Made by a program: the position numbers and the translations under genes
Shown: positions 36,867-46,084 of the stretch, piece by piece
Layout: each line of letters starts with the position of its first letter
How positions within the stretch are numbered: position 1 is the first letter of the stretch
The notes under the pieces: model-generated
The model's database searches: none
What the model was told of the DNA's origin: nothing
What the model saw: the letters and a program-made list of their open reading frames with translations, nothing else
Origin: Lysinibacillus irui
GTDB lineage: Bacteria; Bacillota; Bacilli; Bacillales_A; Planococcaceae
Assembly: GCF_028877475.1 (NCBI RefSeq)
Contig: NZ_CP113527.1
Location: 117,501-181,500, forward strand
Length of the DNA: 64,000 nucleotides
Reading direction: 5' to 3'

Positions 36867-38364
36867 TATGATTGTTTTACCATTAATTGTACCGGTAATT
36901 ACTGCCATTTTACTGGTATTTTTAAAAGAGCATGTTATTTTACAACGCATCATTAGTTTACTGACTTTAAGCTTTATCGTTATTATTAGCATCATTTTAT
37001 TACTAGAGATTCAAGAGCAAGGTGTGATGCGAATTGATTTTAGTGGTTGGGCACCACCTTTTGGTATATCGTTTGTTGCAGATTCTTTTGCAATATTATT
37101 AGTATTAGTGGCCAATCTTGTAGCTGTTATTTGTATGCTATATGCAATTTTTACAATGGAGCTTGGATATGAAAAGATGTATTTTTATCCATTTACTCTG
37201 CTTATGGTTGCAGGGGTTAATGGTTCATTTTTAACAGGGGATATTTTTAACTTATTTGTATGCTTTGAAGTAATGTTGCTCGCTTCTTATGCATTGATCA
37301 GTCTAGGTGGCGAAAAAATTCAACTACGAGAAGCATTAAAATATGTGTTAATTAATATTGTTGCTTCTTGGATTTTCTTAGTAGCTTTAGCCTTTCTATA
37401 TGGTACAGTTGGTACTTTAAATATGGCCCATATTTCTGTTCGTGTCATGGAGGCAGGAGCGAATCCTCTCATTACAACAGTGGCGCTAATATTCTTAATC
37501 GTCTTTAGCTTGAAGGCTGGACTTTTATTATTCTTCTGGTTGCCTGGCTCCTATAGTGTACCACCAACTGCCATAGCGGCTTTATTTGCGGCATTATTAA
37601 CAAAGGTTGGGATATATGCACTTGTGCGGACGTTTACATTGCTTTTCCCTAATAACACTGAAGTGACACACATGGCTCTTGGTATAATGGCAGGGATAAC
37701 GATCGTAGCAGGTTGTATCGGTGCTCTATCAGGGCGCGATGTTAGAACGATTGCTTCATACAATGTGCTCATTGGAGTTGGATTTATAGTCACTGGTTTA
37801 GCGATTGGTACAGAGTCTGCTTTACAAGGTGTTATCTATTATTTAATGCATGATATGGTTGCTAAGGCAATGCTTTTTTTAGCAGTGGGCATGATGATTT
37901 ATGTTACGGGGGAAACGGTCATAGATAAAATGAGTGGGCTTATCCGGAATTATCCCTTTTTTGGATGGATGTTCTTCATCGCCATGTGCTCATTAGCAGG
38001 TATACCCCCTTTAAGTGGCTTTTTAGGGAAAGTTTTAATCGGACAAGGAGCAATAGAAGGAGGCCATTTTGTTCTATTAGGTCTAGGATTTTTCTCTAGT
38101 TTAATTGTTTTGTATTCACTGCTGCGAATATTCCTCTCCTCCTTTTTTGGAGAAACCATTATTAGCTTGGAAGATGAAAAGCCATTACCCAAGCGAATTT
38201 TGCTACCTATAACATTACTGGCTGCTTGTACAATTGGCTTAGGAATTGGAGCAGAGAAATTGGCTCCTTTTGTAACGGATGCGGCAGAAACACTTTATAC
38301 GCCTTCCATTTATATTGATGCAGTATTAGATGGGGAACTATGGCAAGGTGAGGTGAATAAATAA
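36859..38364 (+). CDS. mrpD: Na+/H+ antiporter subunit D
   Basis: A 501-residue, 14-helix NuoM/NuoN-like subunit with the conserved FNLFVCFEVMLLASYALI, the Lys in LKAGLLLFFWLPGSYSVPPTAIAALFAALLTKVG and CSLAGIPPLSGFLGK. Its start codon lies inside mrpC and its stop overlaps the mrpE ATG (TAATG). The length is usual. Confidence 0.95.
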   Translation: MSNMIVLPLIVPVITAILLVFLKEHVILQRIISLLTLSFIVIISIILLLEIQEQGVMRIDFSGWAPPFGISFVADSFAILLVLVANLVAVICMLYAIFTMELGYEKMYFYPFTLLMVAGVNGSFLTGDIFNLFVCFEVMLLASYALISLGGEKIQLREALKYVLINIVASWIFLVALAFLYGTVGTLNMAHISVRVMEAGANPLITTVALIFLIVFSLKAGLLLFFWLPGSYSVPPTAIAALFAALLTKVGIYALVRTFTLLFPNNTEVTHMALGIMAGITIVAGCIGALSGRDVRTIASYNVLIGVGFIVTGLAIGTESALQGVIYYLMHDMVAKAMLFLAVGMMIYVTGETVIDKMSGLIRNYPFFGWMFFIAMCSLAGIPPLSGFLGKVLIGQGAIEGGHFVLLGLGFFSSLIVLYSLLRIFLSSFFGETIISLEDEKPLPKRILLPITLLAACTIGLGIGAEKLAPFVTDAAETLYTPSIYIDAVLDGELWQGEVNK

Positions 38365-38846
38365 TGGCAATGCAGTTTATATTGAATTTATTTATTGCAA
38401 CACTTTGGTTACTCTTACAGGATGAAGTGACACCCCAATTTTCGACATTTTTAATGGGCTTTATCGTAGGAGTGGGTATTTTATATGCTATGCACCGTTT
38501 TTATGGCACCCAATTTTACTTGCGACGAGTATTTTCCATTATAAAGTTATTATGGCTTTTTAATTGGGAGCTATTTTTATCAAGCTATAGCGTATTAAGA
38601 CAAATTACAACGCCAAAGCTTACTATTACACCTGGTATTTTCACTTATAAAACAGTATTAAAGGGTGATTGGGAAATTACAGCACTTGCATTATTGCTTA
38701 CACTAACACCAGGTTCTGTCGTTATGGAAGTATCAGAAGAGGGGGATGTTTTTTATATTCATGCCATGGATATTGAACAGTCCAAAGATGCTGTCATACG
38801 CTCTATTGGGAAATTTGAACAAGCAATAATGGAGGTGACACGTTAA
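38364..38846 (+). CDS. mrpE: Na+/H+ antiporter subunit E
   Basis: A 160-residue subunit with two N-terminal helices and a cytosolic domain. ILALLLTLTPGS-type text (LALLLTLTPGSVVMEVSEEGD) and YIHAMDI are the MnhE hallmarks. It overlaps its neighbours by one base on each side, a tight operon arrangement. Confidence 0.94.
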   Translation: MAMQFILNLFIATLWLLLQDEVTPQFSTFLMGFIVGVGILYAMHRFYGTQFYLRRVFSIIKLLWLFNWELFLSSYSVLRQITTPKLTITPGIFTYKTVLKGDWEITALALLLTLTPGSVVMEVSEEGDVFYIHAMDIEQSKDAVIRSIGKFEQAIMEVTR

Positions 38847-39130
38847 TGATTGATAATATTTTACTTTTAGCACTGGCTTTCTTTAGTATCTCCATTGCAT
38901 TATCGCTGTACCGTGTTATTCGTGGTCCATCAATGCCTGATCGAGCTATAGCTCTTGATACAATTGGCGTAAATCTATTATCAGCCATTGCCATCGTATC
39001 AATAATTTTAAAAACAAAGGCATACCTAGAAGCTATTCTTATTTTAGGTATATTAGCGTTTATTGGAACAATTGCCTTTACAAAATATATAGAAAGAGGT
39101 GTGATTGTTGAACGTAAATCAAATGATTGA
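38846..39130 (+). CDS. mrpF: Na+/H+ antiporter subunit F
   Basis: A 94-residue, three-helix subunit with the MnhF motif YRVIRGPSMPDRAIALDTIGVN. The B. subtilis homologue has also been linked to bile-salt (cholate) efflux. It overlaps mrpG by about 23 bp. Confidence 0.94.
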   Translation: MIDNILLLALAFFSISIALSLYRVIRGPSMPDRAIALDTIGVNLLSAIAIVSIILKTKAYLEAILILGILAFIGTIAFTKYIERGVIVERKSND

Positions 39131-39467
39131 GTGGGCAGCAGTCATCCTTATTCTTATAGGTTCAATTGTGAGTATGATTAGTGCATTTGGTATGATTCGC
39201 TTACCAGATGTCTATACACGATCACATGCTGCTACCAAAAGCTCCACGTTATCAGTATTAACATGCCTATTAGGTGCATTTATTTACTTTTGGGTGCATG
39301 ATGGCTTTGTCAGTGTACGTTTAATTTTAGGTATTCTATTCGTCTTTGTGACAGCTCCCGTCGCAGGACATTTAATTTGTCGGGCCGCCTATCGTTCTCG
39401 CGTTCCATTAGCAGAAGGCTCTGGAGAGGATAAGCTAAAAGCTAAGCTATTTAAAGAAGAAAAATAA
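39108..39467 (+). CDS. mrpG: Na+/H+ antiporter subunit G
   Basis: A 119-residue, three-helix subunit with the MnhG motif FGMIRLPDVYTRSHAATKSSTLSVL. Two TTG codons (39105, 39108) follow GAGGTG; the second has the better spacing. It is the last of seven genes in the standard A-to-G order, so the operon is complete. A terminator follows within 10 bases. Confidence 0.93.
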   Translation: MNVNQMIEWAAVILILIGSIVSMISAFGMIRLPDVYTRSHAATKSSTLSVLTCLLGAFIYFWVHDGFVSVRLILGILFVFVTAPVAGHLICRAAYRSRVPLAEGSGEDKLKAKLFKEEK

Positions 39468-39472
39468 GCGCT

Positions 39473-39497
39473 GGACCTCCATATGGGGGTCTTTTTT
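39473..39497 (+). terminator. mrp operon terminator
   Basis: GGACCTCC and GGGGGTC pair (one T-G wobble) around ATAT, followed by T6, directly after the mrpG stop. Confidence 0.9.
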
Positions 39498-39594
39498 ATT
39501 AACTCGAAATTTTAATTTTTTACTTACCGAACGATGGATAATATTCGAGCTTTCGGAAAATAGTATAGTAAAGCCTTTATGAAAAATAAATAAA

Positions 39595-39623
39595 TTGACT
39601 TATCTGAAAATTATGTATATAAT
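39595..39623 (+). promoter_or_regulatory. Sigma-A promoter of the art operon
   Basis: TTGACT (39595-39600), a 17-base spacer and TATAAT (39618-39623) form a near-perfect promoter. Transcription would start near 39630, giving a leader of about 155 bases that holds the ARG box. Confidence 0.85.
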
Positions 39624-39708
39624 ATTTCACTAAATTTTTTTTAGTTTGTCTTGATTATTATTTCAAAAGAGTATATCTTAATTAGCAGATAGATTTTTTA
39701 TTCTTTAA

Positions 39709-39726
39709 CATGAATAAATATCCAAT
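39709..39726 (+). promoter_or_regulatory. ARG box (AhrC/ArgR operator)
   Basis: CATGAATAAATATCCAAT matches 16 of 18 positions of the Bacillus AhrC consensus (CATGAATAAAAATKCAAK). It lies 80 to 97 bases after the predicted transcript start, where arginine-loaded AhrC could block transcription. Confidence 0.7.
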
Positions 39727-39787
39727 CGACTATTTTCGAGAAATGTATTCTCATACACAATAAATTATAAATAAAAGGAGAGTATAA

Positions 39788-40585
39788 ATGATGAAGAACA
39801 AGTTATTCTTGTTAATGCTTGTACTTGTAATAGGTGTACTTGTCGCATGTGGCAGTAAAGATAATAATGCTAGCAATGCAGGATCAAATACTAATACAGA
39901 GGACAAGCAGGTATTAAAAGTTGGTACATCAGCTGACTATGCACCATTTGAATATGTGGACGCAGCGAAAGGCGAAGAAATTATTGGCTTTGATATTGAT
40001 TTAATCAAGTTAGTTGGCGAAAAAATAGGCGTTGATATGCAAGTGCAAGATATGGACTTCAATAGTTTAGTACCAGCGCTACAGGCAGGAAAAATTGATG
40101 TCGTTATTTCTGGTATGACGCCGAACCCAGAACGTGAAAAAGTGGTTGATTTCTCTGATAAATACAATGAAACAGAGCAAGTAATCATTGTTAAAAAGGA
40201 TAGCGGTATTAAAAAAGAGGCTGATTTGGCTGGTAAAAAAATTGGTGTACAAACAGCATCTATTCAAGAAAATTTAGGTAATGAAATCGCGAAAAAAGTA
40301 GATGTATCAGTAGAAGGACGTACACGTATTCCTGAGATTATTCAAGATATGATGTCTAAACGCTTAGACGCAGGTATTTTAGAGGGTGGCGTTGCGAAAG
40401 GTTATTTAAAAACAAATGATCAATTAGAAGCCTTCCCTGTAGAAGAACAACCAGAAGATTTCAAAGCGATCGCGGTTCCAAAAGGAAGCGATTTAAAAGA
40501 TAAAATTAATAAAGCATTAAAAGAACTAGCTGATGAAGGCAAAATTCAAGAGCTAGAAGAAAAATGGTTAGAAAAAGTTGAATAA
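39788..40585 (+). CDS. artP: Arginine/basic amino acid-binding lipoprotein, ArtP-like
   Basis: A 265-residue lipoprotein with lipobox LVAC, a Ser/Asn-rich linker and a family-3 binding domain. VGTSADYAPFEY, GFDIDLIK, MDFNSLVPALQAGKIDVVISGMTP and VVDFSD closely resemble B. subtilis ArtP. The Arg in GMTP-x-x-R (PEREK) binds the amino acid carboxylate. GGAG lies 7 bases before the first of two ATGs. The ARG box upstream supports arginine as substrate. Permease and ATPase genes follow. Confidence 0.85.
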   Translation: MMKNKLFLLMLVLVIGVLVACGSKDNNASNAGSNTNTEDKQVLKVGTSADYAPFEYVDAAKGEEIIGFDIDLIKLVGEKIGVDMQVQDMDFNSLVPALQAGKIDVVISGMTPNPEREKVVDFSDKYNETEQVIIVKKDSGIKKEADLAGKKIGVQTASIQENLGNEIAKKVDVSVEGRTRIPEIIQDMMSKRLDAGILEGGVAKGYLKTNDQLEAFPVEEQPEDFKAIAVPKGSDLKDKINKALKELADEGKIQELEEKWLEKVE

Positions 40586-40587
40586 TT

Positions 40588-40632
40588 AAAGCATGCGATA
40601 GCTCCTATTTGGGCTATCGCTTGTGCTTTTCT
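40588..40632 (+). terminator. Hairpin between artP and artQ
   Basis: GCGATAGC and GCTATCGC, extended by AAAGCAT/TGTGCTTT, form a stem followed by a T-rich run. A partial terminator here would make more binding protein than permease, as is common for such operons. Confidence 0.8.
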
Positions 40633-40644
40633 TTTTATCAATTC

Positions 40645-40716
40645 CGCCTCGGCACAACCTCGTCTAGATTTATTTATGAATTTTCTGTACGTGAGATTGT
40701 GCCTTCGGTGCAAAAA
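40645..40716. repeat. Palindromic intergenic element (REP-like)
   Basis: GGCACAACCTC (40651-40661) and GAGATTGTGCC (40693-40703) form an 11-bp inverted pair with one mismatch. They are flanked by GCCTCGG and TTCGGTGC, which are GC-rich against the AT-rich surroundings. It resembles dispersed palindromic repeats of this group, but no second copy was seen in the window. Confidence 0.4.
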
Positions 40717-40757
40717 ATAAAAGCTGTATTAAGTTGAAAAAGAAAGGAGGGAGCGCT

Positions 40758-41417
40758 GTGAATTTAGATTTTACGGCGATTGTTCCCTCTATTCCTTATA
40801 TTTTAAAAGGGATAGGTGTTACACTTCAAATTGCAATCGGTGCATCCATCATCGGTTTTATTGTAGGTATACTTTTAGCATTATGTAAAATTGGAAAGGT
40901 CAATGTTTTACGTTGGTTTGCAGATTTCTATACGTCGATTTTCCGTGGTACACCACTTGTATTACAATTATTAATTATTTATTATGCAGTACCACAATTA
41001 TTAGATATTCAAATTGAACCTATACCAACAGCCATTATTGCGTTTGGTCTAAACTCGGGTGCTTATATTTCGGAAATTATCCGTGCCGGTATTAATGCAG
41101 TGGATAAAGGGCAGATGGAAGCAGCACAAGCTCTTGGTATTCCATATGCAAAAATGATGAAGGATATTATTATTCCACAAGCAGTAAAAAATATTTTACC
41201 ATCTTTAGTGAATGAATTTATTACATTAAATAAAGAAACAGCTGTTGTAACAGTTATTAGTGCATTAGATATTATGCGTCGCGCCTATATTGTAGGGGGT
41301 TCAACATACCGTTATCTTGAGCCATTACTTTTTGCAGGGGTCATCTATTATCTCATGACGCTTGTTTTAACGTTCCTTGGTAAACGAATTGAGAAAGGAA
41401 TGAGAAAAAGTGATTAA
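40758..41417 (+). CDS. artQ: Arginine ABC transporter permease, ArtQ-like
   Basis: A 219-residue permease of the His/Glu/Gln/Arg/opine family with five predicted helices. [19 protein letters not shown] and the EAA loop [22 protein letters not shown] are conserved. A GTG start lies 7 bases after AAAGGAGGG. The gene overlaps artR by 8 bp. Only one permease gene is present, so it probably forms a homodimer. Confidence 0.88.
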   Translation: MNLDFTAIVPSIPYILKGIGVTLQIAIGASIIGFIVGILLALCKIGKVNVLRWFADFYTSIFRGTPLVLQLLIIYYAVPQLLDIQIEPIPTAIIAFGLNSGAYISEIIRAGINAVDKGQMEAAQALGIPYAKMMKDIIIPQAVKNILPSLVNEFITLNKETAVVTVISALDIMRRAYIVGGSTYRYLEPLLFAGVIYYLMTLVLTFLGKRIEKGMRKSD

Positions 41418-42132
41418 AATTGAGGATTTACACAAATCGTATGGACAGAATGAAGTATTAAAAGGTATTTCAACTGAAATTAAGGAAAAAGAAGTAATTG
41501 CGATTATTGGACCTTCTGGATCAGGTAAATCGACCTTTCTTCGCTGCTTAAACTTGTTGGAAACTCCTACAAGTGGAAAGGTAACGATTGCAGGTGATGT
41601 CCTTACAGATAAAGGGACAAATATTATGAAAATACGGGAAGAAGTAGGGATGGTATTTCAGCATTTTCATCTTTTCCCTCATAAAACAGTGCTCGAAAAT
41701 TTAACGTATGCTCCAATCAATGTTAAAGGAATGGACAAGGCTGCTGCAGTGAAAATGGCTGAGGAGTTACTAAAAAAAGTTGGTCTTTTTGAGAAGCGTC
41801 ACGAATATCCAAATCGCTTATCTGGGGGACAAAAGCAACGTGTTGCTATTGCACGTGCACTAGCGATGGACCCTAAAGTCATATTATTTGATGAGCCTAC
41901 ATCAGCGCTTGACCCAGAAATGGTTAAAGAGGTATTGGATGTTATGAAAAGTCTTGCAGATACTGGTATGACCATGCTCATTGTGACGCATGAAATGGGC
42001 TTTGCTCGTGAGGTTGCTGATCGTATTCTCTTCCTTGATGGCGGCAAGCTTATTGAGGACGCATCACCCGAACAGTTTTTCACAGCCCCATCAACACAGC
42101 GTGCGAAGGATTTCTTAGAGAAGGTTTTATAA
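41410..42132 (+). CDS. artR: Arginine ABC transporter ATP-binding protein, ArtR-like
   Basis: A 240-residue ATPase of the polar amino acid group: Walker [26 protein letters not shown], signature LSGGQKQR, Walker [15 protein letters not shown] and switch His in [12 protein letters not shown] start lies within the permease end. It powers uptake with ArtP and ArtQ. Confidence 0.9.
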   Translation: MIKIEDLHKSYGQNEVLKGISTEIKEKEVIAIIGPSGSGKSTFLRCLNLLETPTSGKVTIAGDVLTDKGTNIMKIREEVGMVFQHFHLFPHKTVLENLTYAPINVKGMDKAAAVKMAEELLKKVGLFEKRHEYPNRLSGGQKQRVAIARALAMDPKVILFDEPTSALDPEMVKEVLDVMKSLADTGMTMLIVTHEMGFAREVADRILFLDGGKLIEDASPEQFFTAPSTQRAKDFLEKVL

Positions 42133-42140
42133 ATAACGAA

Positions 42141-42187
42141 ACGCATTTAGCTCTCCTACCTAATTGAGTGCTAAATGTGTTTTTTTA
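42141..42187 (+). terminator. art operon terminator
   Basis: ACGCATTTAGC and GCTAAATGTGT pair (two wobbles) with a loop of 18 bases, followed by T7. Confidence 0.85.
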
Positions 42188-42431
42188 TTAACAGGAATAG
42201 GGAAAATTTCTGTTCCTACAAATAGGAAAGGATTATAGAGACTATATTTTAAAAAACTATGCTTATAATCTAGTGAATTAGTATTGAAGATCTTCTATCA
42301 CTTTCGGTAGGATAGCTTATCCCAATGCATTCTTTGTAATTTCGGTGCATATACTTACAATCACTCTGTTTTTTGCTTATAATAGAGAAGTCAGAGTTTT
42401 TTTCTGAAAAAAGTAGCCACAAAGTGAGCGA

Positions 42432-43253
42432 TTGCGATTGAAAAAATTATTATATGGTATTTTCTTTGTCGTTTTTATAGTCATTTTTTTGTACGTAAAC
42501 AATCACTGGCTCGTTGTAAGTAAGCATGTGTTCGAATCGGAAAAAGTGCCTGCTAGCTTTGATGGGCTACGCATAGTACAAGTATCAGATTTACACGATG
42601 CCCTCTTTGGCGACAACCAAAAAAAATTGATTGCTAAGGTTAAGGCTACGAATCCTGACTATATTTTTATTACGGGTGATGTTATTGATAGCAATCGCTA
42701 TGATTTAGAACAAAGCCTTCAGGCAGTGAAAGGACTAGTTGCAATAACGGATGTTTATTATGTACTGGGAAATCATGAAGTAGCGACGAATAAGGTGAAT
42801 GAAATTTATGAGGCGCTGTCATCGTTAGGGGTACATATAATGGCCAATGAATCGACTGTTTTAGAGCGCGACGGGGAGCGTTTGGCGATTGTTGGAATTG
42901 AGGATCCGTTAATGGGTAGACCAACAGAAGACATGCTGGACATTGCAACAGCTTATTTACCAGATGACATGTTTAAGCTGTTACTAGCGCATCGACCAGA
43001 AGTATTTCATACGTATGTAAATTATCACATAGATTTAGTCTTTTCGGGACATGCGCATGGTGGGCAAGTTCGTATTCCTGGGCTTGGTGGTCTAGTTGCA
43101 CCAGGTCAGGGGCTGTTTCCAAAATATACGGCTGGTGTCTACGAAGCTGCATCCACTAAGATGGTAGTTAGCCGTGGATTAGGCAATAGCTCTGTACCCT
43201 ATCGCATTTTGAATCTTCCAGAAATTATTGTGATGGATTTAAAGAAAAAATAA
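42432..43253 (+). CDS. Metallophosphoesterase (YkuE/YaeI-like)
   Basis: A 273-residue protein with one N-terminal transmembrane anchor and a calcineurin-type domain. Metal ligands are in VSDLHD, GDVIDSN, GNHEV, LLAHRP and SGHAHGGQ. Relatives hydrolyse UDP-diacylglucosamine-like lipids or other phosphoesters at the membrane. The start is a TTG (42432 or 42438) after a weak AAGTGAG site. It stands alone and ends in a hairpin shared with tatC. Confidence 0.85.
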   Translation: MRLKKLLYGIFFVVFIVIFLYVNNHWLVVSKHVFESEKVPASFDGLRIVQVSDLHDALFGDNQKKLIAKVKATNPDYIFITGDVIDSNRYDLEQSLQAVKGLVAITDVYYVLGNHEVATNKVNEIYEALSSLGVHIMANESTVLERDGERLAIVGIEDPLMGRPTEDMLDIATAYLPDDMFKLLLAHRPEVFHTYVNYHIDLVFSGHAHGGQVRIPGLGGLVAPGQGLFPKYTAGVYEAASTKMVVSRGLGNSSVPYRILNLPEIIVMDLKKK

Positions 43254-43284
43254 GCACTGCGTTCAATTTACGCAGTGCTTTCAA
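43252..43284. terminator. Hairpin between the metallophosphoesterase and tatC
   Basis: AAGCACTGCG and CGCAGTGCTT form a perfect 10-bp stem with a 9-base loop. T-runs are weak on both strands. It overlaps the last codons of the minus-strand tatC gene. Confidence 0.7.
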
Positions 43285-44116
43285 TTTGTTTACGTTCTAT
43301 ACGTTTGACAAGGTATATGCTTATTTCATACAAAATAATCATCGGTATTAACACAAGGAGCTGACTAATGAAATCAGGTGGCGTGATAACAGCAGAACCT
43401 ACGCCCATTGCGATGTAAGACCAACCTCTTATTTTTTTCATGGATTCAGCAGTTAGTACACCAATGGCTGATAAGAAAAGGGCGACAATCGGTAACTCAA
43501 ATAATAAGCCAAGTGGTACTGTGGTCATGATTAAAAAATGCATATATTCACTCGCTGATACCATGACATCGAAATTAGTTGCTCCTATGCTCACTAAAAA
43601 CGAGTAACTTAGCGGGTTTACAACAAAGTAACCGAAAGCTATTCCTAATAAAAAAAGGACTAGCATAATTGGTGCATAGAGACCTAGAAAGCGGCTTTCC
43701 TCTTCCTTTAACCCTGGTTTTATAAAACTCCACAAAAAATGAACGAGAAAAGGCATAGAAAGACCAAATGCTAAAGTAGTCGAAATAGTCATATAAAATT
43801 TAACGACCTCAAGGGGTCCTAATATAATGAGAGAATGGCCTCGAGTTACAAAGGGAAACCAAATATTGATAGTAGAGAAAACAACAATAAAAAATAAAAT
43901 AAATACGGTTAACCCTTTTATAATTTGCTTACGTAGCTCAGAAAGGTGTTCAAATATGGAATTAACAGGTATAAGTGGTTCATCTGCTACATGCTCCTGC
44001 TCCTCAACTACTACCGTTGGCATTTCAACTAAAGCCTCCACTGGTGGGGGAGGCTCAGTTTCTGGTTTATCGAGAGGGCTTAAATATTTTCTTTTTCCAT
44101 CTTCATATGGATCCAT
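43268..44116 (-). CDS. tatC: Twin-arginine translocase subunit TatC
   Basis: A 282-residue, six-helix protein that recognises twin-arginine signal peptides and exports folded proteins. FEHLSELRKQII is the conserved N-terminal motif, and FLWSFIKPGLKEEESR follows. It has an unusual 50-residue acidic, proline-rich cytosolic extension before that motif (EPPPPVEALVE...), absent from most TatC. It is 12 bp after tatA and downstream of a dehydrogenase with a twin-arginine signal, which is the likely cargo. Confidence 0.94.
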   Translation of the reverse strand: MDPYEDGKRKYLSPLDKPETEPPPPVEALVEMPTVVVEEQEHVADEPLIPVNSIFEHLSELRKQIIKGLTVFILFFIVVFSTINIWFPFVTRGHSLIILGPLEVVKFYMTISTTLAFGLSMPFLVHFLWSFIKPGLKEEESRFLGLYAPIMLVLFLLGIAFGYFVVNPLSYSFLVSIGATNFDVMVSASEYMHFLIMTTVPLGLLFELPIVALFLSAIGVLTAESMKKIRGWSYIAMGVGSAVITPPDFISQLLVLIPMIILYEISIYLVKRIERKQIESTA

Positions 44117-44127
44117 AGGAAACCCTC

Positions 44128-44331
44128 CTACGAAGCATCAGATTTTTTTTCGACCTTTTTCACTGAATCATCATCATCGTCTATAAGCCCCTTAGTGGAC
44201 TTTTTGAATTCTGCAAACGTTTTACCAACTGCTCCACCGATTTCGGGCAATTTTTTTGGACCAAATACAATTAACACAATGACCAAAATAATGATTAATC
44301 CAGGTACTCCAATTGCTCCAAGACCTCCCAT
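44128..44331 (-). CDS. tatA: Twin-arginine translocase subunit TatA
   Basis: A 67-residue protein with one N-terminal helix, the hinge ([22 protein letters not shown]) and a short amphipathic and charged tail. It forms the transport pore with TatC. It lies between the dehydrogenase and tatC genes in one operon. Confidence 0.94.
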   Translation of the reverse strand: MGGLGAIGVPGLIIILVIVLIVFGPKKLPEIGGAVGKTFAEFKKSTKGLIDDDDDSVKKVEKKSDAS

Positions 44332-44359
44332 AAGTCTTGCCTCCTTTAAATTAAGGTAT

Positions 44360-46072
44360 TTACACTAAAGAACCGCCAGATTGACTATATTTTATAACCC
44401 CTTCCGCACAGCGGTATGCAAGTGCTCCTAATGTGCCTGTTGGATTGTACCCACTATTATGTGCAAAGTTACCAGCACTCACTGCGAAAAGATTATCAAC
44501 ATCCCAGTGTTGTAGATAATTATTCACGACGCCTTGTTCTGGAGTTAAACTCATCACTGTTCCACCCGTGTTATGCGTTGTTTGGTAAGGAACGATATTG
44601 TAATCCTTAATTTCAGCATTTGGAACAATCGTTTTAGCGCCCATTTCTTTCATAATGTCAGCCGCACGTGCAGAAATATATTTATGAAGCGCACGATCCT
44701 GATCTGTAAAGTTGTATGTCAATTGTACTAACGGTAAGCCATAAGCATCCTTGTAGGTTGGATCCAGAGATAGATAATTTTCTTTATGTGGCATAGATGC
44801 TCCCTGTGCACCAATCCCGAAGGAGCGTGTATAGTAATAAATAGATTGCTTTTTAAATTCTGGTCCCCAAGTAGGTGTATCTGGTGGTGTCGGATTTGAG
44901 CCAATTGGACGGGCACCTGTCTGAGTAAGGGCAAGATTTCCTCCATGAATAAAATCTAAATCACTATGATCAAAATTATCCCCATTGTAGTCATCTAGAC
45001 ACACACCTAAAGAACCTGCTCCCATAAACGTATTGTATTGTTCATCAAAGAATCCAGCAGCACCAGGTAAAATTTGATAGCAATAGTTTCTACCAAGTGT
45101 ACCTTTGCCAGTAGTAGGATCGTATCTTTCTCCAATGTTAGAGACCATTAATAGCTTGGCATTATTAAAGACATAACTAGTTAAGACAACAGCATTAGCG
45201 GGCTGAATGAATTCTTCTCCAGACACGGTATCGATATATCTTACACCAGTAGCCTTATTGCCTTGCTTTAAGATTTCGACAACATTCGAGTTGTAGCGTA
45301 AATCAAAATTACCTGTCTTTAAAGCGGTAGGAACAACCGTAACTTCTGCAGAAGATTTGGCACCATATTCGCAACCAAAGCGTTCGCAAAAACCACAATA
45401 TTGACAAGCATTGATTGTTTCACCATCAGGATTTTTATAAACCTCTGATAAGTTGGCGGATGGCACCATATAAGGTGTTAGCTTTAAGTTTTTTGCAGCT
45501 TTTTCAAATTGCGTAAGCATAGGTGTTTTTTTCATAGGACCTGTTGGATAAGGATTTGAACGTTTACCACTAAATGTGTTTTTGTCATCCCCTGAAATAC
45601 CAGCGGTTTTTTCAAACTTATCCATATAAGGTTCAAGCTGATCATATGTTAAACCCCAATCTTGAATGAGGTAATCCGGACCGAGTTTGTTTGGCCCATA
45701 ACGTTTATCTGTTAGCGTTTTGATTTGAAAATCATAGGGTAAGAAACGGAAAGTCATTCCATTCCAATGGGTACTTGATCCACCAAGGCCTTCTCCAAGT
45801 AAAAAGGAGCCTAGCTGGCGCATTGGCAAAGCCTTCATATTACGATCATTACGGAAGCTTACCGTCTCTTTGGATAAATTTTGCATTAAATCATATCGTA
45901 TGGCATAGCGGTATTCATCATGAACATTTAAATAATCTTCGGTACCACGCTTTTGTCCGCGCTCTAAACCGACCACCTTTAGGCCAGCTTTGGCACATTC
46001 AGCAGCAACGATACCACCTGTCCAACCTACACCAACTGTTACAACGTCTACACTCGGCAATGTTTTAGCCAT
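44360..46072 (-). CDS. GMC oxidoreductase, gluconate 2-dehydrogenase large subunit-like
   Basis: A 570-residue FAD enzyme. The dinucleotide fold [13 protein letters not shown] is near residue 13, and the C-terminal GMC region has [10 protein letters not shown] and [12 protein letters not shown]. Four cysteines (Cys223, 226, 229, 234 in [12 protein letters not shown]) probably bind an Fe-S cluster, as in FAD glucose and fructose dehydrogenases. It has no signal of its own and is likely co-exported by Tat with the small subunit encoded 12 bp upstream. It oxidises a sugar or sugar acid at the membrane and passes electrons to the respiratory chain. Confidence 0.88.
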   Translation of the reverse strand: MAKTLPSVDVVTVGVGWTGGIVAAECAKAGLKVVGLERGQKRGTEDYLNVHDEYRYAIRYDLMQNLSKETVSFRNDRNMKALPMRQLGSFLLGEGLGGSSTHWNGMTFRFLPYDFQIKTLTDKRYGPNKLGPDYLIQDWGLTYDQLEPYMDKFEKTAGISGDDKNTFSGKRSNPYPTGPMKKTPMLTQFEKAAKNLKLTPYMVPSANLSEVYKNPDGETINACQYCGFCERFGCEYGAKSSAEVTVVPTALKTGNFDLRYNSNVVEILKQGNKATGVRYIDTVSGEEFIQPANAVVLTSYVFNNAKLLMVSNIGERYDPTTGKGTLGRNYCYQILPGAAGFFDEQYNTFMGAGSLGVCLDDYNGDNFDHSDLDFIHGGNLALTQTGARPIGSNPTPPDTPTWGPEFKKQSIYYYTRSFGIGAQGASMPHKENYLSLDPTYKDAYGLPLVQLTYNFTDQDRALHKYISARAADIMKEMGAKTIVPNAEIKDYNIVPYQTTHNTGGTVMSLTPEQGVVNNYLQHWDVDNLFAVSAGNFAHNSGYNPTGTLGALAYRCAEGVIKYSQSGGSLV

Positions 46073-46084
46073 ATTCTAACCCCC

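Noticed and set aside
42382-42420. Terminator-like TCAGA...TCTGA hairpin before the metallophosphoesterase gene
   Set aside because: Only a 5-bp stem with a T-rich loop; too weak to call.
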